From Pilosibacter fragilis (GTDB taxonomy: Bacteria; Bacillota; Clostridia; Lachnospirales; Lachnospiraceae): a DNA stretch of 64,000 nucleotides. Positions 27,351 through 34,756 of this stretch are shown piece after piece. A program made the position numbers and the translations under genes. Positions within the stretch are counted from its first letter, which is position 1. Each line of letters begins with the position of its first letter. The stretch spans positions 62,001-126,000 of the forward strand of contig NZ_JAVYJB010000005.1 in the NCBI RefSeq assembly GCF_032490495.1. The letters run 5' to 3'. Under the pieces are notes generated by a model. It was not told the DNA's origin. It made no database searches and was given only the letters and a program-made list of their open reading frames with translations.

Positions 27351-27440
27351 ATGATGAGTGAAGATGTAGTGCCGATAAAATTGCTTCCGTCCATTGTCAA
27401 GGGTTTCACGAAGTGGTATAATAACGAACGGAGATTGTGA
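27351..27440 (+). CDS. Possible 29-residue small protein
   Basis: An ATG-ATG start lies 7 nt behind GGGGGAGG, as strong as any ribosome site in the window. The 29-codon frame ends at TGA (27438). It would encode an amphipathic, cationic peptide with IKLLPSIVKGFTKWYNN in its middle. The frame overlaps the promoter of pgi, so constraint may be regulatory instead of coding. It could be a leader peptide or a membrane-active small protein. There is no homology evidence. Confidence 0.35.
   Translation: MMSEDVVPIKLLPSIVKGFTKWYNNERRL
27394..27422 (+). promoter_or_regulatory. Promoter of pgi
   Basis: TTGTCA (27394-27399), 17-nt spacer, TATAAT (27417-27422). The predicted leader is about 40 nt. Confidence 0.7.
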
Positions 27441-27468
27441 ATCTCACACAAGAAAAGGAGACAGGGTT

Positions 27469-28818
27469 ATGGGTAAAGAAATCGTATTTGATTATTCCAA
27501 GACAGCCGGATTTATCAGCGAAGAGGAAATGAAAAACATGAAGAGCACCGTTATGGGCGCGAAAGATGTCCTGACAGCAAAATCCGGTGCAGGCAATGAC
27601 TATCTTGGATGGATCGACCTCCCGGTTGATTATGATAAAGAAGAGTTTGCAAGGATCAAGAAAGCGGCAGAAAAGATTCAGGGAGATTCCGATGTGCTTC
27701 TCGTGATCGGTATCGGCGGATCTTACCTCGGAGCCCGCGCTGCGATCGAGTTTTTATCCCACAGCTTCTACAATGTGCTGCCGAAGGGAAAGAGAAAAAC
27801 TCCTGAGATCTATTTCGTAGGAAACAGCATCAGCAGCAAATATATCCATGATCTTCAGGATGTACTGGAAGGAAAAGATTTCTCCATTAATATTATATCC
27901 AAGTCCGGCACAACCACAGAGCCGGCGATCGCTTTCCGCGTATTCAAGGAAATGCTGATCGGCAAGTATGGCAAGGAAGAGGCCAACAAGAGAATTTATG
28001 CGACCACAGACAAGGCAAAGGGAGCTTTAAAGAATCTGGCAAACGAAGAGGGATACGAGAGCTTCGTTGTTCCGGATGACGTTGGAGGACGTTTTTCCGT
28101 GCTCACAGCCGTAGGTCTTTTACCGATCGCAGTCAGCGGAGCAGATATCGACGCCCTGATGACAGGTGCAGCGGACGCAAGAAAGGTCGCTCTTGAGACA
28201 GAGTATGAGAAGAACCCGGCACTTTTATATGCCGCGGTCCGCAACATCCTGTTAAGAAAAGGAAAACAGGTGGAGATCGTAGCAAACTACGAGCCGAGCC
28301 TTCATTATGTATCTGAGTGGTGGAAACAGCTCTTCGGTGAGAGCGAAGGAAAAGACCAGAGAGGTATTTTCCCGGCAGCCGTTGATCTCACAACAGACCT
28401 TCACTCCATGGGGCAGTTTATCCAGGACGGCGCACGTATCATGTTCGAGACCGTTCTGAACGTGGAAGAATCTCCGGCGGAGATCGTCCTTCAGAAAGAG
28501 GATGTCGACACAGATGGTATGAACTATCTGGCAGGAAAGACAGTTGATTTTGTAAACAAGAGCGCCATGAACGGAACGATCCTCGCGCACACAGACGGCA
28601 GCGTGCCGAATCTTATGGTGAAGATCCCGGCGCAGGATGCTTACAGCCTTGGCCAGCTGTTCTACTTCTTCGAGTTTGCCTGCGGCGTCAGCGGCTACAT
28701 CCTTGGTGTCAACCCGTTTAACCAGCCGGGTGTTGAGAGCTACAAGAAGAACATGTTCGCCCTGCTTGGAAAACCGGGCTATGAGGAGGCAAGAGAGGCG
28801 CTTCTCAAGAGATTATAA
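27469..28818 (+). CDS. pgi: Glucose-6-phosphate isomerase
   Basis: This 449-residue enzyme interconverts glucose-6-phosphate and fructose-6-phosphate. Motifs: VIGIGGSYLGARAAIEF, SKSGTTTEPAIAF for the phosphate site, DVGGRFSVLTAVGLLP and a C-terminal GVESYKKNMFALLG. The size fits the short Firmicutes form. AAAAGGAG precedes the ATG at 27469. The upstream in-frame ATG at 27394 lies in the promoter and is rejected. A hairpin with T-run follows at 28922. Confidence 0.97.
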   Translation: MGKEIVFDYSKTAGFISEEEMKNMKSTVMGAKDVLTAKSGAGNDYLGWIDLPVDYDKEEFARIKKAAEKIQGDSDVLLVIGIGGSYLGARAAIEFLSHSFYNVLPKGKRKTPEIYFVGNSISSKYIHDLQDVLEGKDFSINIISKSGTTTEPAIAFRVFKEMLIGKYGKEEANKRIYATTDKAKGALKNLANEEGYESFVVPDDVGGRFSVLTAVGLLPIAVSGADIDALMTGAADARKVALETEYEKNPALLYAAVRNILLRKGKQVEIVANYEPSLHYVSEWWKQLFGESEGKDQRGIFPAAVDLTTDLHSMGQFIQDGARIMFETVLNVEESPAEIVLQKEDVDTDGMNYLAGKTVDFVNKSAMNGTILAHTDGSVPNLMVKIPAQDAYSLGQLFYFFEFACGVSGYILGVNPFNQPGVESYKKNMFALLGKPGYEEAREALLKRL

Positions 28819-28921
28819 GTTATAAGGACGAATATTTTATGCGGCTTGTGAGGCGAAGTATGCAGATGGCAGAAAGAGAAAAAACATTCGCAAAAAGTCA
28901 GCCGTAGATAGAGATGAAAAT

Positions 28922-28990
28922 AAAAATCAGCCCGATATCCAGGTGTTCTCCAGACAGGAAATACACGATAGGATGTTGGGCTGATTTTTA
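28922..28990 (+). terminator. Long-loop hairpin with T-run after pgi
   Basis: AAAAATCAGCCC (28922-28933) pairs perfectly with GGGCTGATTTTT (28978-28989). The 44-nt loop is unusual for a simple terminator. A- and T-runs on both sides would allow action in both directions. Confidence 0.6.
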
Positions 28991-29003
28991 TCTCAGTCGA
29001 GAA

Positions 29004-29072
29004 GACTCCCACCATTTCAGGTGGTGAGTCATAACGAATTAGTCTCAGTGGGAGTCCAATCTCCAACTGAGA
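29004..29072. repeat. Twin-hairpin element (IS end-like)
   Basis: GACTCCCACC pairs with GGTGGTGAGTC (29004-29030). Thirteen nt later TCTCAGT pairs with ACTGAGA (29043-29072), enclosing CAGTGGGAGT's core. A similar pair, with the same TCAGTGGGAGT word, occurs at 41488-41575. The layout recalls the subterminal hairpins of IS200/IS605-type elements; this is inference. Confidence 0.5.
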
Positions 29073-29073
29073 T

Positions 29074-29170
29074 AAACGCTCCGCGAGGATGCGCAGTGAT
29101 TCTGTAAAGAATATGTCAGCTTGCGCTGACCAGAATCACGCGCCAAGTCTCACGGACGTTCGACTTGAAT
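29074..29170 (+). repeat. Interspersed repeat family B, copy 1
   Basis: It begins AAACGCTCCGCGAGGATGCG and ends GTTCGACTTGAAT. Copy 2 at 57801-57896 is the same over nearly all of its length, in the same orientation. It contains the inverted pair GTCAGC/GCTGAC and GTGATTCTG/CAGAATCAC, so it folds into one long hairpin. Confidence 0.85.
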
Positions 29171-29290
29171 TTGATTGTTCTCCGTCGGCAAGACACTGCC
29201 TGCGGAGATCCATCAGGTGATTACCATATTTCCCGGAAGGTTATCCTGCTTTCGTTCCGGTTTTTGCCTGCACGGTGCATGAACCGGAGC

Positions 29291-29557
29291 TTACTCCTCG
29301 ATCACCTGAAATTCCAGATAATCAAAATCGATCGATTCAATAAAACTGTCCTTCGTAAACCGCGTCTTATCATGCAGCTGAAAGTCGCGGATATTCGAGT
29401 CGAGCCAGATTGGCTGGCTTAAGTCAAATTCATGGCAGATCTCATCCAACGCCTGAAATACCATGGCGGTTCTTGACATGGAATAGTCGTTATTGCAGGA
29501 AACCATATCTCGCACAAGATGGTTATCTTTCCATATTTTTCCCCAGATCCGGAACAT
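29291..29557 (-). CDS. Conserved hypothetical protein, 88 residues
   Basis: The start is set at the ATG 9 nt behind GGAGG, on the minus strand. The frame upstream (to 29755) lacks a ribosome site and is rejected. The protein begins MFRIWGKIWKDNHL and has acidic and aromatic ends (SIDFDYLEFQVIEE). Proteins of this shape recur in Lachnospiraceae, but I know no function. It is divergent from a coiled-coil membrane protein gene at 29743 and may share a regulatory region with it. Confidence 0.7.
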   Translation of the reverse strand: MFRIWGKIWKDNHLVRDMVSCNNDYSMSRTAMVFQALDEICHEFDLSQPIWLDSNIRDFQLHDKTRFTKDSFIESIDFDYLEFQVIEE

Positions 29558-29742
29558 AAAAACGTCCTCCATTCGATTGCTTTCACGATCATGATTTGAA
29601 AAACAGTATAACGGATTTTTTCCAGAAAGTAAAGGCACAACATTTTGCCCAAAATGCCTTGTATCGTCAGAAAAATTGTAGTAATCTATATCTATATGGA
29701 CATTTTGATGACATACTTGAACCAGAGCCAGGAGGACAAAAG

Positions 29743-30843
29743 ATGGGACAGCCAATTACAGATTATGCTGCTTTTTTTGCCAGCGCAGGACAGGCAGTAC
29801 AGGAACTGGAAGCTCTGAATACAGAAGTGGAGCAGCTCGAAGCGGACGAGAAAAAGTTAGAGAGTTCCCTTAAGGGAAAACAGCGTTCTGTTACAGAAAC
29901 CATCAGTCAGACGGTGAAGCAGCGGAAAGAAGAGATCACAAAAAGCTATGACGCGGAACTCGGAAAGGCCCAGGAGCGGCTTAAAAAAGTAAAAGCGAAG
30001 CGTGAAAAAGCAAAAAACCAGGGCGTCAAGGAACGGATCGAGGAGGACACCCGGGGACTTGTGCGGGAAAATAAAGAACTGGCGGATCAGATGAAGACCT
30101 TATTTAAGGCCAATCATGTTCCGGGCTTCTGCCGGGGAAATTATTACTACGCACTTTACTTTACGAGGACATTTAAGGATTTTCTGGCACTTCTTGTGAC
30201 GATCCTGATCTGTTTTCTTGCGATTCCCTGCGGCACGTATTTTCTGATCCCGGAGAGACGGACCATGTATCTCGTTGGAATTTATGTGGTGGCGATCCTT
30301 ATTTTCGGCGGAATCTATGTGACGGTGGGAAATATGACCAAGGTGCGCTACATGGACGTGTTGAAAGAGGGACTTGGCATCCGTGCGAAGATCCGTGCAA
30401 ATAAAAAAGAGATGAAAGTGATCGCGAAGACGATCCGCCGGGACAAGAACGAGACGATCTACAATCTCCAGAAATTTGATGACGAGATTGCCCAGCTCGA
30501 TCAGGATGTGGCTGAGATCAACCGGAAAAAGAAAGAAGCGCTGACGACCTTCGATACCGTGACGCGGACGATCATCTCCGACGAGATCACGGCAAACAAT
30601 AAAGAAGAGATCGGCCGGATGGAGGATGATCTTGCTTCTTTGTCGGAAAAACTCCGCAGTACGCGTACAGCGGCGAAGGAGAAATCGCTGTTTATTACGG
30701 ATAACTACGAGGTATATATAGGAAAAGGCTATATGACTTCTGAGAAGCTGCAGGCGCTGGCGGATATCGTGAGAAGCGGAGCAGCGTCCAATATAAGTGA
30801 CGCGATTGCTGTTTATAAGAGCCAGGAAGAGACGGCAAAGTAA
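29743..30843 (+). CDS. Coiled-coil membrane protein of unknown function
   Basis: The start at 29743 follows AGGAGG by 7 nt. This 366-residue protein has a long coiled coil at about 15-125 (Glu/Lys/Gln heptads). Two membrane helices follow (about 145-165, LLVTILICFLAIPCGTYF, and 173-192). A second coiled coil lies at about 215-325 and a tail with MTSEKLQALADIVRSGAA. That end pattern (repeated short helices over 'SISDAIAVY') resembles other Clostridial membrane coiled-coil proteins. The family is not recognised. It is probably a homo-oligomeric membrane scaffold. Confidence 0.65.
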   Translation: MGQPITDYAAFFASAGQAVQELEALNTEVEQLEADEKKLESSLKGKQRSVTETISQTVKQRKEEITKSYDAELGKAQERLKKVKAKREKAKNQGVKERIEEDTRGLVRENKELADQMKTLFKANHVPGFCRGNYYYALYFTRTFKDFLALLVTILICFLAIPCGTYFLIPERRTMYLVGIYVVAILIFGGIYVTVGNMTKVRYMDVLKEGLGIRAKIRANKKEMKVIAKTIRRDKNETIYNLQKFDDEIAQLDQDVAEINRKKKEALTTFDTVTRTIISDEITANNKEEIGRMEDDLASLSEKLRSTRTAAKEKSLFITDNYEVYIGKGYMTSEKLQALADIVRSGAASNISDAIAVYKSQEETAK

Positions 30844-30906
30844 AAAACGCTCAGCAAGTCCGACGAAAATACCGATTCGTATAAAAAACGAATGGAAAAG
30901 GAAAAG

Positions 30907-31038
30907 ATAACTGTTCAGTAGGTCTGCGCACTTGCTGTGCTGACCGCAAGAGAACATAAGCTGGAAGGCAAAAATCCCATCGGCGCAGCTGATCCGGAAT
31001 GGATTTTTGCTTGTAACTATAAAGGTACTGGATAGTTG
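30907..31038 (+). repeat. Interspersed repeat family C, copy 2
   Basis: It starts TAACTGTTCAGTAGG and ends GGTACTGGATAGTT, an imperfect terminal inverted repeat. The interior matches copies 1 and 3. It lies in the 266-nt gap before the VanY-like gene, just upstream of that gene's ribosome site, so it may affect expression. Confidence 0.85.
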
Positions 31039-31109
31039 GAGAAAAAGTATATTTTAAAGTGGTGCGAAAAAGACAGGAAGAACGGCATCACAGGGGAGGA
31101 AAACAAAAG

Positions 31110-32099
31110 ATGAGAAAGCTTGGAATGAAGATTGCGGTTGCTGCCGCGGTATTCTGCATGGCAATGCCATTTGCCTCATTTGCGGGAACATGGAAATCCG
31201 ACGCGAACGGAATGTGGTACCAGTTTGATGACGGTTCCTATCCGAAGGGAAGATGGGCATGGATCGATACGGACAATGATGGAATGGCAGAGAGCTTCTA
31301 TTTTGATGAAAACGGCTATGTCCTGAGAAATACGACAACACCGGACGGCTATCAGGTAAACAGGATCGGTGCCTGGGTCGTTGGCGGCGAGGTAAAGCAG
31401 AAAGCCGGTGGGGAGACGAAGAACAGCAGCTCTGGAACTTCCGGAAACAGTAGCGGTGGTTCCAACAGTAACAGCAATTCGAATAATTCCGGTTATTGGA
31501 ATTATGGCTATAATTATGATCCGGACTGGTATCTGAAAGCTGATTACTTGAGCGAAATAGATAAGGCAGCTTATCACTATTCTTCAAAATATTATAATTG
31601 GGATGCTTACAATCCGGATGAAATAGCAAAAGTGAGAGAACAGGTTGACCGAATCGCGGCCAATCCGTGTGATGCGACCGCATCCGCTGAGATGGTCAGT
31701 GTGGAGATTCCGGTATGGAGACTGAGAAATGGCCAGAAGGTTGCCGGAACAGCGCATGTGCAGGTGTTAAGCTCCATCGCGAATGATGTAAAGGAGATCT
31801 TTACAGAGATCTATAATGGACCGGAGCAGTTCCCGATCGAGAGTGTCGGCGGATACAACTGGAGAAGCAACGGACTTGGAAGCAACCATAGTTCTGGAAC
31901 TGCCATTGATATCAATCCTGACGCAAACCCGCAGATCGATGTAGACGGTACAACAGTTCTCGTCGGAAATAAATGGGAGCCGGGCGTGAATCCGTATTCC
32001 ATTGGACGTGACAGTGATGTTGTGAAGGCATTTGGAAAACATGGATGGAACTGGGGAGCCGGATTCAGCAGAGCGGATATGATGCACTTTGATTACTAA
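31110..32099 (+). CDS. M15 D-Ala-D-Ala carboxypeptidase (VanY-like), cell-wall-bound
   Basis: The start at 31110 follows GGGGAGG. This 329-residue secreted protein has a signal peptide (about 1-25, cleaving near SFA/G). Next come cell-wall-binding-type repeats (GTWKSDANGMWYQFDDGSYP, then KGRWAWIDTDNDGMAESFYF), a Ser/Asn/Gly linker (about 115-130) and the M15 domain. Zinc-site motifs are SNHSSGTAIDIN (His and Asp ligands) and the final MMHFDY. It trims peptidoglycan stem peptides on the cell surface. A typical terminator follows. Confidence 0.9.
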   Translation: MRKLGMKIAVAAAVFCMAMPFASFAGTWKSDANGMWYQFDDGSYPKGRWAWIDTDNDGMAESFYFDENGYVLRNTTTPDGYQVNRIGAWVVGGEVKQKAGGETKNSSSGTSGNSSGGSNSNSNSNNSGYWNYGYNYDPDWYLKADYLSEIDKAAYHYSSKYYNWDAYNPDEIAKVREQVDRIAANPCDATASAEMVSVEIPVWRLRNGQKVAGTAHVQVLSSIANDVKEIFTEIYNGPEQFPIESVGGYNWRSNGLGSNHSSGTAIDINPDANPQIDVDGTTVLVGNKWEPGVNPYSIGRDSDVVKAFGKHGWNWGAGFSRADMMHFDY

Positions 32100-32118
32100 G
32101 CAAAATAGAGATTTGATG

Positions 32119-32156
32119 AGAGACTGGGTATTTGAGGGTACCTGGTCTCTTTTTTA
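32119..32156 (+). terminator. Intrinsic terminator of the M15 peptidase gene
   Basis: AGAGAC (32119-32124) pairs with GTCTCT (32145-32150), with further inner pairs GGTA/TACC, followed by six T. Repeat family A starts inside this T-run. Confidence 0.8.
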
Positions 32157-32293
32157 TGTAACAGGAAATTCCGAGGAATTCCCTGTTACATAAAAAGGCA
32201 CTAACGTGCCAAAGATGCGCACTCGCGCGAAGATGTAGATTGTCGCAAGTGACCGCGCGAGGCGCGAGAATGTGCCAAGGCACATTCTTTTTT
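32151..32293 (+). repeat. Interspersed repeat family A, copy 1 (multi-hairpin)
   Basis: Four hairpins in a row: TATGTAACAGG..CCTGTTACATA, GGCAC-taac-GTGCC, CTCGCGCG..CGCGCGAG and GAATGTGCC-aa-GGCACATTC followed by a T-run. Copy 2 at 52398-52542 differs at only a few positions. The last hairpin with its T-run is itself terminator-like. Confidence 0.9.
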
Positions 32294-32440
32294 ATAATGG
32301 GAGATTTTTGAGAAATTCCATATTACATAAAAATATCGTGAAAAGTAACGAACAGAACGGAGAGGGAATAACATGTATAATCTCTGCGTATTCTGCCTAT
32401 AATGTCTCATAGAAACCAGCCAGGAAACGGAGTGTTTACC

Positions 32441-33043
32441 ATGAGATTCGGGAGGCGGAAGATCACTTATTATGATACGGAAGCGGGATTTGAAGCGGAG
32501 AAATTTGCGGCGAGACTTCTGCTTCTTTTGATGAATGAGATGCGGGCATCTGGCCGCCGCCAGGTGGTGTTTTTGTGTATCGGGACGGACCGGTCCACGG
32601 GGGACAGCCTGGGGCCGCTCATTGGTTCACGGCTGGAGGCGGAGGAGATCAGCAATGTGGTGGTGATCGGGACACTGGAACATCCGGTCCATGCGGTGAA
32701 TCTTGACCGGACGCTGGAGCATATCGAGGAACATTATCCGGACGCGATCATCATCGCCGTGGATGCCGCCGTTGGTCGTTGGGATCATGTGGGGCTCGTG
32801 ACACTGGAAAAAGGACCGCTCCGCCCGGGACTGGGCGTTCGGAAGGAGCTTGCCGCCGTGGGTGACATCTCCATTACCGGGATCGTCGGCGGGGCGGAGA
32901 GCGGGGATCCCCTGTTTTTGCAGAGCATCCGCCTGTCCATGGTCATGCGCCTGGCGGACTGCATCAGCCGCAGCATCTGTCTCGGGATGCGGATCATTGG
33001 GAGACGTGTCGAAAACTTTTCCAGTCAGGCTGCACCGTTTTGA
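32441..33043 (+). CDS. yyaC: Spore protease YyaC
   Basis: This 200-residue protein is of the YyaC/GPR-related fold, which resembles hydrogenase-maturation proteases. The motifs FLCIGTDRSTGDSLGPLIG, GTLEHPVHAVNL, VDAAVGRWDHVG and GDISITGIVGG are characteristic. The ATG at 32441 lies 9 nt behind CGGAG. An in-frame ATG at 32402 overlaps a TATAAT box (32397-32402) and is likely untranslated. YyaC acts during sporulation, so it marks the organism as a spore-former. It is followed by a strong hairpin and a LysM protein gene. Confidence 0.88.
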   Translation: MRFGRRKITYYDTEAGFEAEKFAARLLLLLMNEMRASGRRQVVFLCIGTDRSTGDSLGPLIGSRLEAEEISNVVVIGTLEHPVHAVNLDRTLEHIEEHYPDAIIIAVDAAVGRWDHVGLVTLEKGPLRPGLGVRKELAAVGDISITGIVGGAESGDPLFLQSIRLSMVMRLADCISRSICLGMRIIGRRVENFSSQAAPF

Positions 33044-33120
33044 CATGTTTTGCGGGTGTATCATGCTATACTTCGGAAAGAATCCGACGAAGCACGGTTT
33101 CGTGGTTCGCGTAAATATAG

Positions 33121-33152
33121 AGGCGGCCGGTATCTGGACATGCCGGCCGCCT
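33121..33152. other. Strong GC-rich hairpin without T-run
   Basis: AGGCGGCCGG (33121-33130) pairs perfectly with CCGGCCGCCT (33143-33152) around a 12-nt loop. No T-run follows, so it is not a canonical terminator. It ends 10 nt before the ribosome site of the LysM gene and could be an mRNA 3'-end stabiliser or a leader hairpin. Confidence 0.7.
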
Positions 33153-33174
33153 GAAGATAGAACGAGGTGACAGC

Positions 33175-34575
33175 ATGGGAGAATTATACAATCCGTTTCC
33201 GAAACTTCCGAAAAATATCCGCCAGATCGGTGACACGGACCAGGTGGTCCGGCTGTATGTGGAGGATTATGTAAATACATATTTAAAGCGCCTGTATCCG
33301 GCGGGAAACCAGACGCTGCGGGTGGGACTTCTGCTGGGCAGCACGGAAAATTATGACGGGACGCCGTATATCTTTATCGATGGGGCCATCGAGATGGAGG
33401 ACGTGGAGGTGTCCGGGGAGAAGATAGAATTCTCGGAGAATGCCTGGAAGAAGGCATACCGGGGAATTGAGGAGTCATTTCCGAAGCGGACGGTCCAGGG
33501 ATGGTTTATCTGCGGGGCGCCGTCGAGCCAGTTGAGTCCGCTGAATTACTGGAAGCAGCACAACCAGTATTTCAATGGGAAGAACAAGCTTATGTACCTG
33601 AATCATGGACTGGAAGGCGAGGAGGCGGTCTATGTCACGTCGGAGGACGGATTTTACCGGTTAAAGGGCCACTGTATCTACTATGAGCGGAATCAGATGA
33701 TGCAGGATTACATGGTGACGCGGAAAGATGTTCGCCGGGTGGAGTCCGGGTCCCACGAGAAGGTCATTAAGGATTTCCGCCAGCGGATGACGGTTCGGAA
33801 AGAACAGGCGGATGCCGGACGGCATATGTCCGGAATCCTGGGGACGGCCTGCGGGGTCCTCACGGTGGCGGTGCTGGCAGGAGGTGTGGTCCTCGTCAAC
33901 AATTATCACAAGATGCGGCAGATGGAGTCTGTGCTGACTTCTGTGGTGCCTGCGGGGACGGCGAACTGGAGTGATTACCTGGACAAGCTGAATCAGGAGC
34001 CGGATTTTGTCATCGAGGAGCGCCCGGGAAATGTGTTCCCGACAGAGGCCAGCGGTGAGACCGGGGAAAGTTATGCGGCGGAGACTATGGAGACGACGGA
34101 AGCCGCGACGGATACGGAGGCCGCCAGCGTGGACAATCAGACGCAGAATCATAGTACAGGCAGTACAGATGGGCAGCAGGCGCAGTCCACGCCAGGCAGT
34201 TCCGGTGGGCAGACGGGCACAGTGAGCCAGCCGTCAGACACCGCGGCGGCAGCCAGCAATGAGACCGCCGCCGCATCCGGTGCTGTAGAGGAGGCAGTTC
34301 CGTCCACCAGCGCCGAGTCTCCGACCCAGCCCCGCGTCGGAATGGGAAAAGAGAGTGAACAGAGCAGCACGGAAAGTTCCAAGAAGGAACCCGTCGATTA
34401 CGCTGCCGCGTCCGCAAACGGCTACCGGATCTATGAGATCGGTGACGGGGAGACGTTATACGGAATCTGCTGGAAAGAGTATGGAAATTTGAAGCGGCTG
34501 TCCGAAATCTGCGAACTGAACCACCTGGACAATGTGGACCATATTGTGGCAGGGCAGAAGCTGGTTCTGCCGTAA
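33175..34575 (+). CDS. LysM membrane protein with pseudo-MPN-like N-terminal domain
   Basis: This 466-residue protein has a globular N-terminal domain (about 1-185) and one membrane helix near 222-243 (GVLTVAVLAGGVVLV). A long Thr/Ser/Ala/Glu-rich linker follows (about 280-415), then a C-terminal LysM domain (YEIGDGETLYGICWKEYG...IVAGQKLVLP). The N-terminal domain reads like an MPN/JAMM fold (VGLLLGS..., then QGWFICGAPSSQLSPLN), but the metal-binding HxH and Asp are absent. The orientation is cytoplasmic head, wall-binding tail. GAGGTG lies 6 nt before the ATG. Its neighbour yyaC suggests a sporulation role; this is inference. Confidence 0.75.
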   Translation: MGELYNPFPKLPKNIRQIGDTDQVVRLYVEDYVNTYLKRLYPAGNQTLRVGLLLGSTENYDGTPYIFIDGAIEMEDVEVSGEKIEFSENAWKKAYRGIEESFPKRTVQGWFICGAPSSQLSPLNYWKQHNQYFNGKNKLMYLNHGLEGEEAVYVTSEDGFYRLKGHCIYYERNQMMQDYMVTRKDVRRVESGSHEKVIKDFRQRMTVRKEQADAGRHMSGILGTACGVLTVAVLAGGVVLVNNYHKMRQMESVLTSVVPAGTANWSDYLDKLNQEPDFVIEERPGNVFPTEASGETGESYAAETMETTEAATDTEAASVDNQTQNHSTGSTDGQQAQSTPGSSGGQTGTVSQPSDTAAAASNETAAASGAVEEAVPSTSAESPTQPRVGMGKESEQSSTESSKKEPVDYAAASANGYRIYEIGDGETLYGICWKEYGNLKRLSEICELNHLDNVDHIVAGQKLVLP

Positions 34576-34701
34576 ATTTCAGACTTTTCTCCTGTTAAAA
34601 ATGTATCAGAACCTGTAAAAATTTTGAAAAATTATCTTGCAGGTCAAGATTGGTTCCGCCCCGCAAAATGAACTGCAATAAAAACAAAGAATTTAATGCG
34701 C

Positions 34702-34752
34702 ATCTCCTGAAAATGGTGTATACTAGCCTATATATGTCCATTTTCAGGAGAT
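34702..34752. promoter_or_regulatory. Perfect 15-bp inverted repeat over the DUF5711 start region
   Basis: ATCTCCTGAAAATGG (34702-34716) and CCATTTTCAGGAGAT (34738-34752) are perfectly complementary. The right arm contains the AGGAG ribosome site of the next gene, 6 nt before its ATG. The 21-nt loop contains TATACT, a likely -10 box. Confidence 0.85.
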
Positions 34753-34756
34753 TTTT

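Larger units (their letters stand above)
28819..29290. other. Intergenic region with terminator and stacked repeats
   Basis: It holds, in order, a long-loop terminator (28922-28990), two adjacent hairpins (29004-29072) and repeat family B (29074-29170). About 100 nt of unremarkable sequence precede the end of the minus-strand gene at 29291. No coding frame is convincing. Confidence 0.6.

Noticed and set aside
30100..30957. 285-codon minus-strand frame
   Set aside because: It is the antisense shadow of the coiled-coil protein gene at 29743-30843.
32065..32283. Minus-strand frame beginning MPWHILAPRAV, recurring at 52265-52531 and 57785-58117
   Set aside because: The shared peptide is only the translation of repeat family A. 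The frames lack ribosome sites and diverge completely outside the repeat.
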